A stretch of DNA of 33,084 nt from Silvimonas sp. (GTDB taxonomy: Bacteria; Pseudomonadota; Gammaproteobacteria; Burkholderiales; Chitinibacteraceae): contig JASLES010000175.1 in the NCBI GenBank assembly GCA_030151005.1, positions 1 to 33,084 of the forward strand, given 5' to 3'. The position numbers were made by a program, and so were the translations under genes. Within the stretch, counting starts at the first letter, position 1. Each line of letters opens with the position of its first letter. The notes beneath the pieces are model-generated. The model was not told the DNA's origin. It saw only the letters and a program-made list of their open reading frames with translations, and did no database searches. Positions 24,113 to 30,649 of this stretch are shown here, in pieces.

Positions 24113-24397
24113 ATGCCTATTTATGCCTATCGTTGCAGCGCTTGTGGTCATCAGGACGACCATATGCAGAAAATGTCGGACCCGCTGCTCACCGTGTGCC
24201 CGTCCTGCAGTGCCGAAACCTATGTCAAGCAGGTGACTGCGGCAGGTTTCCAGCTGAAGGGCTCTGGCTGGTACGCCACTGATTTTAAAGGCGGCAGCGG
24301 CGGGACTTCGGTCACCGCGCCGTCCAGCACTGCGGCCGACAAACCGGCGGCCGAAAGTAGTCCGGCCGCTTGCAGCCCCGGTTGCGCCTGCCACTAA
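24113..24397 (+). CDS. FmdB-family zinc ribbon protein
   Basis: A 94-residue protein opening with MPIYAYRCSACG, the signature of FmdB-type putative regulators. C8/C11 and C29/C32 form a two-CxxC zinc ribbon; GSGWYATDFK (50-59) is the second conserved element. The remainder is a low-complexity Ser/Thr/Ala linker ending in C87-x3-C91-x-C93-H94, a possible extra metal site. The molecular role is not established; FmdB was named from a regulator of the formamidase operon, but most family members have no known function. The ATG at 24113 is chosen over ATG 24107 because GGGGA (24101-24105) is then correctly spaced and the protein begins with the conserved MPIY. In betaproteobacteria the order fmdB-DUF502-aspS is conserved, so it may be co-expressed with the next gene. 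Confidence 0.88.
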   Translation: MPIYAYRCSACGHQDDHMQKMSDPLLTVCPSCSAETYVKQVTAAGFQLKGSGWYATDFKGGSGGTSVTAPSSTAADKPAAESSPAACSPGCACH

Positions 24398-24460
24398 GCT
24401 GCATTGCAGCTGGCCAATATGAATGAATTTCGCGCCCTTGGGCGCAAGGCTTGATCCTGA

Positions 24461-25144
24461 ATGGCGCATTTCAAGAAGTACATGCTGACTGGCCTGCTGG
24501 TGTGGGTGCCGCTGGGCATCACCCTGTGGGTGCTGAACCTGATCATTGGCACGCTCGACCAACTCGGTACGCTGTTGCCCCAAGTGGTGCGGCCGGATTT
24601 CTGGCTGCTCAAACTGATCGCACCTTATGCACCGTTCCTGGATGGCGCGCATCACATTCCGGGTTTTGGTGTGGTGTTGACCGTGCTGGTGGTGCTGGTG
24701 ACCGGCATGATTGCGACCAATGTGCTGGGCCGTCGCCTGTTGTTGATTGGCGAGTACCTGCTGAACCGGATTCCGATCGTACGTTCAATCTATTCGAGCG
24801 TAAAACAGGTTTCCGACACGGTGTTTTCAGACTCGGGCCAGGCTTTTCGCAAAGCCTTGCTGGTACAGTTCCCGCATCAGGGCACCTGGACTGTGGGTTT
24901 CATGACCGGTACGCCGGGCGGTGAAATTGCTGACCATCTGGGCGGCGACCTTGTCTCGGTGTTTGTGCCGACCACGCCTAACCCGACCTCGGGCTTTTTG
25001 TTCATGGCCCGCCGTGAAGACGTGCGAGAGTTGCAGATGAGCGTGGACGAAGCGCTCAAGTACGTGATTTCGATGGGTGTTGTCGTGCCGGCTGGCCGCA
25101 CGGTGAATCCGCCGCAAAACGCGACTGTCGCTGCGCCGGTTTGA
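24461..25144 (+). CDS. DUF502 family inner-membrane protein
   Basis: A 227-residue membrane protein of the DUF502 family, function unknown. Two hydrophobic helices are visible at about 8-30 and 68-90, separated by a periplasmic or cytoplasmic loop of about 37 residues. The most conserved family stretch IPIVRSIYSSVKQV is at 104-117, followed by a soluble C-terminal domain with VPTTPNPTSGF (about 168-178). The Pro-Asn-Pro-Thr-Ser-Gly element is typical of the family. It sits 63 bp after the FmdB-type gene and is closed by a terminator before aspS, so it probably forms a two-gene unit with fmdB although aspS is its conserved neighbour. The ribosome site is weak (AAGG eleven bases upstream). Confidence 0.88.
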   Translation: MAHFKKYMLTGLLVWVPLGITLWVLNLIIGTLDQLGTLLPQVVRPDFWLLKLIAPYAPFLDGAHHIPGFGVVLTVLVVLVTGMIATNVLGRRLLLIGEYLLNRIPIVRSIYSSVKQVSDTVFSDSGQAFRKALLVQFPHQGTWTVGFMTGTPGGEIADHLGGDLVSVFVPTTPNPTSGFLFMARREDVRELQMSVDEALKYVISMGVVVPAGRTVNPPQNATVAAPV

Positions 25145-25161
25145 GTATTACCCCTCTTTTT

Positions 25162-25191
25162 ACCGGCCAGTGATCAGACTGGCCGGTTTTT
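25162..25191 (+). terminator. Rho-independent terminator after the DUF502 gene
   Basis: A perfect 10-bp stem ACCGGCCAGT/ACTGGCCGGT (25162-25171 and 25178-25187) with loop GATCAG, followed by five T and, shortly after, another T run. It separates fmdB-DUF502 from aspS, which must have its own promoter in the AT-rich 25192-25283 stretch. Confidence 0.92.
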
Positions 25192-25283
25192 GCGTTTTTG
25201 TAGTAATACATTGATTTAGATTGATTTGACTGATTGATAGACTCATTGACCCGGTATTTACCGTAAAACAGGTTCAGAAAACT

Positions 25284-27074
25284 ATGCGTACCGATTACTG
25301 TGGCTTGATCGACAAGCGATTCCTCGGCCAGACCGTAACCGTGAAAGGCTGGGCTCACCGTCGCCGTGACCATGGCGGCGTGATTTTCATCGACCTTCGT
25401 GACCGCGAAGGCCTGGTGCAGGTCGTGTTTGATCCGGATACCCCGGAAGCCTTCAAGACCGCCGATGCCACCCGCTCTGAATACGTGCTGGAAATCACCG
25501 GCATCGTGCGGGATCGTCCGGCGGGTACCACCAACAAGAACCTGATTTCCGGCGAGATCGAAATCCTGGCCAAGGACATCAAGGTACTGAACAGCGCCAA
25601 CACGCCGCCGTTCCAGATTGATGATGAAAATCTCTCTGAAACCGTGCGTCTGCAAAACCGCGTGATCGACCTGCGTCGCCCGGCCATGCAAAAGAACCTG
25701 CGTCTGCGCTACAAGGTGGCGCTCCTGGTGCGTAACTTCCTGGATAGCCGCGGCTTCATCGACGTTGAAACACCGATGCTGACCCGTTCCACTCCGGAAG
25801 GCGCTCGCGATTACCTGGTGCCCAGCCGCGTGCACGACGGTATGTTCTTTGCGCTGCCGCAATCGCCTCAGCTGTTCAAGCAGCTGTTGATGGTGGCCGG
25901 CTTTGATCGCTACTACCAGATCACCAAGTGCTTCCGTGACGAAGACCTGCGTGCTGACCGTCAGCCTGAATTTACCCAGATCGATATTGAGACTTCGTTC
26001 CTGAATGAAGACGAAATCATGGACATCACGGAAGACATGGCCCGCCATGTGTTCCAGGAAGCCATCGGCGTGGATCTGGGCAAGTTCCCGCGCATGAAGT
26101 ACGACGACGCCATGTTCTATTACGGTTCGGACAAGCCGGATATGCGCGTTTCGCTCAAGTTCACCGAACTGACTGACGTCATGAAGGACGTGCCGTTCAA
26201 GGTGTTCAGCGGCGCTGCCAACATGGAAAACGGTCGTGTGGTTGGCCTGCGCGTACCGGGTGGTTCGGCATTCAGCCGTTCCGAGATCGACGCATATACC
26301 CAGTTCGTTGGCATCTACGGTGCCAAGGGTCTGGCCTATATCAAGGTCAACGACACCACCAAGCTGAACGAAGAGGGCCTGCAATCCCCGATCGTCAAGA
26401 ACCTGACGCCGGAATCCCTCAAGGCCATCGTTGAGCGCACTGAAGCGCAAAACGGCGACATCATCTTCTTTGGTGCAGACAAGACCAAGGTGGTGAACGA
26501 GGCCATTGGCGCGCTACGTCTGAAGATTGGTCTGGAGAAGGGCGAAGCCGGCGGCTTCTTTGTGCGTGAATGGCGTCCGCTGTGGGTCGTTGATTTCCCG
26601 ATGTTTGAATACGACGAAGACGACAAACGCTGGAATGCATGTCACCACCCGTTCACCAGCCCCAAGGCCGATCACCTGGAACTGTTGAGCACCAACCCGG
26701 GCGCGTGCCGTGCCCGTGCTTATGACATGGTGTTGAACGGTTGGGAAATCGGTGGTGGTTCGATCCGTATCCACCGCGCCGACGTGCAATCGACCGTGTT
26801 CGACGCGCTGGGCATTGGTGCTGAAGAAGCCCAGAACAAGTTCGGCTTCTTGCTGGATAACCTGCAATACGGTGCGCCTCCGCACGGTGGCCTGGCCTTC
26901 GGTCTGGACCGTCTGGTGACCCTGATGGCTGGTGCCGAGTCGATCCGTGATGTGATTGCGTTCCCGAAGACGCAACGTGCGCAGTGTCTGCTGACCAACG
27001 CACCGAATGCCGTGGACGAGAAACAACTGCGCGAACTGCATATCCGTTTGCGCAACGCCACGCCGGCCGTTTGA
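25284..27074 (+). CDS. aspS: Aspartyl-tRNA synthetase, probably non-discriminating
   Basis: A 596-residue bacterial-type class II synthetase that charges tRNA-Asp. The OB-fold anticodon domain occupies about 1-105; class II motif 2 is FRDEDLRADRQPEFTQ (217-232); the bacterial GAD insertion lies at about 285-420; motif 3 is GLAFGLDRL (536-544), with Arg543 binding ATP. H30 (in RRRDHGG) and G81 (in RPAGT) correspond to the His/Gly pair described for the non-discriminating enzyme of Pseudomonas aeruginosa, whereas discriminating E. coli AspRS has Leu and a different loop. It would therefore also make Asp-tRNA-Asn, which needs GatCAB to become Asn-tRNA-Asn. Codons are more biased than in neighbouring genes (many CTG, GGT, CGT), as expected for high expression. 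A terminator follows. Confidence 0.96.
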   Translation: MRTDYCGLIDKRFLGQTVTVKGWAHRRRDHGGVIFIDLRDREGLVQVVFDPDTPEAFKTADATRSEYVLEITGIVRDRPAGTTNKNLISGEIEILAKDIKVLNSANTPPFQIDDENLSETVRLQNRVIDLRRPAMQKNLRLRYKVALLVRNFLDSRGFIDVETPMLTRSTPEGARDYLVPSRVHDGMFFALPQSPQLFKQLLMVAGFDRYYQITKCFRDEDLRADRQPEFTQIDIETSFLNEDEIMDITEDMARHVFQEAIGVDLGKFPRMKYDDAMFYYGSDKPDMRVSLKFTELTDVMKDVPFKVFSGAANMENGRVVGLRVPGGSAFSRSEIDAYTQFVGIYGAKGLAYIKVNDTTKLNEEGLQSPIVKNLTPESLKAIVERTEAQNGDIIFFGADKTKVVNEAIGALRLKIGLEKGEAGGFFVREWRPLWVVDFPMFEYDEDDKRWNACHHPFTSPKADHLELLSTNPGACRARAYDMVLNGWEIGGGSIRIHRADVQSTVFDALGIGAEEAQNKFGFLLDNLQYGAPPHGGLAFGLDRLVTLMAGAESIRDVIAFPKTQRAQCLLTNAPNAVDEKQLRELHIRLRNATPAV

Positions 27075-27141
27075 ACCTGACCAACGGCTAAAACAGCCAT
27101 TTAAAACGGTTTTATGCGCAAGCTGACAAGATAGTGTTGCA

Positions 27142-27177
27142 AAAACGCCAGAGATGCTTACACATCTCTGGCGTTTT
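27142..27177 (+). terminator. Rho-independent terminator after aspS
   Basis: A perfect 15-bp stem (27142-27156 and 27163-27177) with loop CTTACA; GC core CGCCAGAGATG, A4 before and T4 after, then ATTTTGG. It lies 67 bp past the aspS stop. Confidence 0.93.
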
Positions 27178-27234
27178 ATTTTGGTTAACACATAATTGCG
27201 TCATTCCAGTTAATGATTGCTGTCAGACCACTGA

Positions 27235-27714
27235 ATGGATCGACTGCTATTTAACATGACGCACCGTTGCGGGCACAGACAGCTGCCGGGGTCGTCTGCT
27301 TTCGATCGTCACGAAGCGCGCTTTATCCGCGCCGCTTTTTCCTGTCCACATTGTATTGCCGAACTGGCGCGCCGCTCGATGCTCGATACCCGTGTTTTCG
27401 TCAACCTGAGACAACAGACTACTGGTGGGCTGGCGTTCGTGATTGAGGTGGCCGACGCCTCGGACGAATTGGGAGAACTCCTGGCCAGTACGGGTTATCA
27501 CAGCAACCGCAAAACACTGGACGAGATCTCGCCCGGCCTGCGCGGGCTGTTGCACGATGACCGTTTCTGGAGCAAGGAAATGACGTTTGCCAGTGACGCC
27601 GATCCACGCCAGGTAGTGGAGATCATCGACCGCGTGAAGCTGGAGATGACCTGGCTAGAGCCTTATCTGCCGCTTGGGGCAGAGGCCATCGAATACTGTA
27701 CGTTCCCGCTCTGA
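27235..27714 (+). CDS. Unknown protein with N-terminal Cys/His motif
   Basis: A 159-residue protein I do not recognise. Near its start H10-R-C12-G-H14 is followed by CPHC at C37/C40, a spacing that could bind one zinc ion in a ribbon or treble-clef fold. The rest is a compact alpha/beta-looking stretch ending in an acidic, Leu-rich tail (EPYLPLGAEAIEY), without signal peptide or membrane helix. ATG 27256 (MTHRCGHR) is an alternative start that would remove seven residues and keep all metal-ligand candidates; neither start has a good ribosome site. It follows the aspS terminator and converges on glnE with a 63-bp gap, so it is a single-gene unit. Codon use is like the neighbours. Confidence 0.7.
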   Translation: MDRLLFNMTHRCGHRQLPGSSAFDRHEARFIRAAFSCPHCIAELARRSMLDTRVFVNLRQQTTGGLAFVIEVADASDELGELLASTGYHSNRKTLDEISPGLRGLLHDDRFWSKEMTFASDADPRQVVEIIDRVKLEMTWLEPYLPLGAEAIEYCTFPL

Positions 27715-27729
27715 CCCGGTGGTCACGCG

Positions 27730-27743
27730 CGTTTGCGCAAACG
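27730..27743. other. 14-bp palindrome between convergent genes
   Basis: CGTTTGCGCAAACG is exactly self-complementary and lies between the stops of the 27235-27714 gene and glnE. There is no T run, so it is not a standard intrinsic terminator; it may still form a short hairpin at both 3' ends. Confidence 0.35.
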
Positions 27744-27777
27744 GTCAGCTTCGACAGCCCCTGTATCAGACCTGCGT

Positions 27778-30465
27778 TCAGATTTCCTGCTTGAGCAGTG
27801 TGCGCCAGATGGTGTGCACGGCCGCCAGTGGCGCGGCCAGACCCGCAAATTCTTCCTCTGTCGGCTTGTGCCCGTTGAGTCGGCCCTTGTGTTGCAGGCG
27901 CCGTAGTTCCCGATAGCAGTAACGCGCCGCTTCCGCGTCTTGCGTATCGATCAAACCATGACCAGCCGCGGTGGCCAGCAGGGCGATGTTGCCGCGATTG
28001 GCCGTCAGGTCGGCAAATTGCTCGGCAAAGCCCAATACCAGAAATTGCACAATGAACTCGATATCGACAATGCCGCCCCGGCAGTGTTTGACGTCTTCTG
28101 CCCGCGCCGGATGGGTTTCCAGCATGCGTTCGCGCATGGTGACCACTTCTTTGGTCAGATTATCCAGATCACGCGTGCGCCGCAGGATCTCAATCCGGAT
28201 CGCTTCGAACCGCTGCCCCAGATTGGCATCACCCGCCGCATAGCGGGCGCGAGTCAGTGCCTGATGTTCCCACATCCAGGCGGACTCATTCTGGTACTCC
28301 GTGAATGCGTCGATGCTGGACACCAGAAAGCCGGATGACCCGTTGGGTCGCAAGCGCAAATCGACTTCATACAACTGGCCGGCTGAGGTCAGGGCGCTGA
28401 GCCAACTCACAATCCGCTTGGCATAACGGGCGTAGATTTCCGCCGCGTCCGGATGCGGGTCGTCATACAGGAACACCAGATCCAGATCCGAGCCGTAGCC
28501 CAGTTCTTTGCCGCCCAGCTTGCCGTAACCAATGATGGTGAACACCGGATTTTCGGTGTGTTTGCTGGTCATGTCACGCCAGGCTTCTTCCAGCGTGACG
28601 GCAAGGCATAAATCCGCCAGATCAGATAGATGATCAGACAGGCTCTCCAGCGGCAAATGCCCAGCGATATCCTGCGCCACCAGGCGGAATACCTGGGTGT
28701 GCTGGAAATGGCGCAGCACGTCCATGCGCGCTTCCGTGTCATCCAGATGATCTTTCATCTGCGTCCGCAATTGCTTGCCGGCCTCGGCCCAGTCTGGTGC
28801 CTGATACAGCAAGCGCGCGTCCAGCAATTCATCCAGCAAAATAGGGTGACGGGTGAGGTATTCAGACACCCACGGGCTGGCGCTGTACAAACTGGCGAGG
28901 CGATTGAGCGTTTGCGGGTGCTCGGCCAGCAACGCCAGATAAGACTCGCGGCGACCAATGCTTTCCAGCAAGTCCAGAATCCGCAACAGCGTGGTATCCG
29001 GATTGGGGTAGCCGGCGGCGACTTCCAGCAGCGCCGGCAAAATGGCATCCATGCGCTGGCGGCTGCGATCCGACAGCTGTTGATAACGGTTGCTGCCTTG
29101 CATGCCGGCAAGCCGGCGGCGCAATTCGGCCGCGTTCTGATAACCCAGTCTGGCGAGGCCTTCCTCTACGCCTTCGCCATCGTCCTGGGCGCCTTGCCAG
29201 AGTTCCGCCTGCGGATGACTTTCATCTTCGGCCTGCGGTGAGGTAAACACCTGCTCAAAATGGCGGGTCACACCCGTGCGGATTTGCGCCAGGCCTGCAT
29301 AAAAGGCATCCCAGTCTGCGTAACCCATACTGTGGGCAATCCGGGCGCGGTCTTCGTCGTTGCCAGGTAGCATCTGGGTTTGCGCATCGTCGATATACAT
29401 AATGCGGTGTTCCAGATTGCGCAGAAAGACATACGCGCTGGTCAGTTCTTCTACCGTCTCTTGCGGCAGCAAGCCTTCACGCGCCAGTTGCGCCAGGATG
29501 ACGCGGGTAGGGCGCTCTTGCAGATATTTATCACGGCCACCACGGATTAACTGGAACACCTGACCGATGAATTCAATCTCGCGAATGCCGCCGGGCCCCA
29601 GTTTGATGTTGTCCAGCCGGTCTTTGCGGGTGACTTCGTGCCGGATCTGGCTGTGCAACTCGCGCATGGAACGATACGCGCCGTAATCCAGATATTTGCG
29701 ATACACAAACGGCCGCACCAGTTGCATCAGCGCTTCGCCGTCGCCAGACAGTGGACGAGCCTTGATCCAGGCGTAGCGCTCCCACTCGCGGCCTTGGGTG
29801 AGCAGGTAGTTTTCCAGGGCGCCGAAACTGGAAACCAGCGGGCCGGAGTCCCCGAACGGGCGCAGCCGCATATCTACCCGGAAAACAAAGCCTTCATCGG
29901 TCGGCTGGCCAATCCACTGGATCAGCGCCTTGCCCAGCATTGCAAAATACTCGTGATTGCTGATCTTGCGCGCGCCGCTGGTTTCGCCGTCTTCGGGGTA
30001 AACAAAGATCAGATCAATATCAGACGACACATTGAGTTCGCGCCCGCCCAGTTTGCCCATGCCGACCACGATCAGTTGCTGTACGGTGCCGCTCTCTTCG
30101 CCAACCGGGTCGCCGTAGCGCGCTTGCAGGGGTTTGCTGGCGGCGGCCAGTACGGTTTCGATACTGACTTCGGCCAAATCGCTGATCACGGTAATGGCTT
30201 CATCCAGGTCAGACAAACCGGCCAGTTCGCGGGCGATCAGCCGCGCCATGACGTGCATACGCAACAGTCTGAGCGTACGTTTGGCGGTGTCTTCATCCTG
30301 GTTGATGCAGTCGGCCAGGGCAGCCTGCATTTCCGCCCGGCTGAACGGATGCTGCAACGCAGCGGCGGTTTCGGCTTCAAGCCCGCTGTAACGGGTAAAC
30401 AATCGCTGCAAAAAGCGGCTATGTTCGATGGCAGGGGCAAGCGTGGAATGTGTCACAGCATACAT
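27778..30465 (-). CDS. glnE: Bifunctional glutamine synthetase adenylyltransferase/adenylyl-removing enzyme
   Basis: An 895-residue enzyme that adenylylates glutamine synthetase (lowering its activity) and removes the AMP again, under control of PII and glutamine. Two nucleotidyltransferase domains are evident: the N-terminal adenylyl-removing domain with GMGKLGGRELNVSSDID (135-151) and the C-terminal adenylyltransferase domain with GYGKLGGKELGYGSDLD (646-662). Each carries the GS/SS-D-x-D metal-binding pair (D149/D151; D660/D662), and each is followed by a helical PII-uridylyltransferase-type region with GGIREIEF or GGIVDIEF. The central linker spans about 430-550. The ATG at plus position 30465 is chosen; a TTG two codons upstream is too close to the AAGAG ribosome site. 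It is divergent from the YhdP-family gene, an arrangement seen in many betaproteobacteria. Confidence 0.95.
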   Translation of the reverse strand: MYAVTHSTLAPAIEHSRFLQRLFTRYSGLEAETAAALQHPFSRAEMQAALADCINQDEDTAKRTLRLLRMHVMARLIARELAGLSDLDEAITVISDLAEVSIETVLAAASKPLQARYGDPVGEESGTVQQLIVVGMGKLGGRELNVSSDIDLIFVYPEDGETSGARKISNHEYFAMLGKALIQWIGQPTDEGFVFRVDMRLRPFGDSGPLVSSFGALENYLLTQGREWERYAWIKARPLSGDGEALMQLVRPFVYRKYLDYGAYRSMRELHSQIRHEVTRKDRLDNIKLGPGGIREIEFIGQVFQLIRGGRDKYLQERPTRVILAQLAREGLLPQETVEELTSAYVFLRNLEHRIMYIDDAQTQMLPGNDEDRARIAHSMGYADWDAFYAGLAQIRTGVTRHFEQVFTSPQAEDESHPQAELWQGAQDDGEGVEEGLARLGYQNAAELRRRLAGMQGSNRYQQLSDRSRQRMDAILPALLEVAAGYPNPDTTLLRILDLLESIGRRESYLALLAEHPQTLNRLASLYSASPWVSEYLTRHPILLDELLDARLLYQAPDWAEAGKQLRTQMKDHLDDTEARMDVLRHFQHTQVFRLVAQDIAGHLPLESLSDHLSDLADLCLAVTLEEAWRDMTSKHTENPVFTIIGYGKLGGKELGYGSDLDLVFLYDDPHPDAAEIYARYAKRIVSWLSALTSAGQLYEVDLRLRPNGSSGFLVSSIDAFTEYQNESAWMWEHQALTRARYAAGDANLGQRFEAIRIEILRRTRDLDNLTKEVVTMRERMLETHPARAEDVKHCRGGIVDIEFIVQFLVLGFAEQFADLTANRGNIALLATAAGHGLIDTQDAEAARYCYRELRRLQHKGRLNGHKPTEEEFAGLAAPLAAVHTIWRTLLKQEI

Positions 30466-30584
30466 GTTCAATCTCTTGAGGCTTGGCGCGATCGGTTAGA
30501 ATGCCAGGAGCGGCTACCGTAGCATATTCCGGCCGGTTTTTTAGTCGGTTCGCGGATTTCCCCCTGACCGTTACGACCTGGTGA

Positions 30585-30605
30585 AGGCGCATTGCGCCTG
30601 TTTTT
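30585..30605 (+). terminator. Terminator-like hairpin in the leader of the YhdP-family gene
   Basis: AGGCGC/GCGCCT (30585-30590 and 30594-30599) with a 3-nt loop is followed by GTTTTT. It is oriented to stop plus-strand transcription but lies 45 bp before the YhdP-family start, with no plus-strand gene upstream for over 2.8 kb. It may attenuate that gene or end a short leader transcript. Confidence 0.4.
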
Positions 30606-30649
30606 GATTAATTGTCTGACCGTGCCTATCCAGACGCACCGGGCTGTGC

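Noticed and set aside
25056..26450. 464-codon minus-strand frame opposite aspS
   Set aside because: Shadow of aspS; also crosses the terminator and the gap before it.
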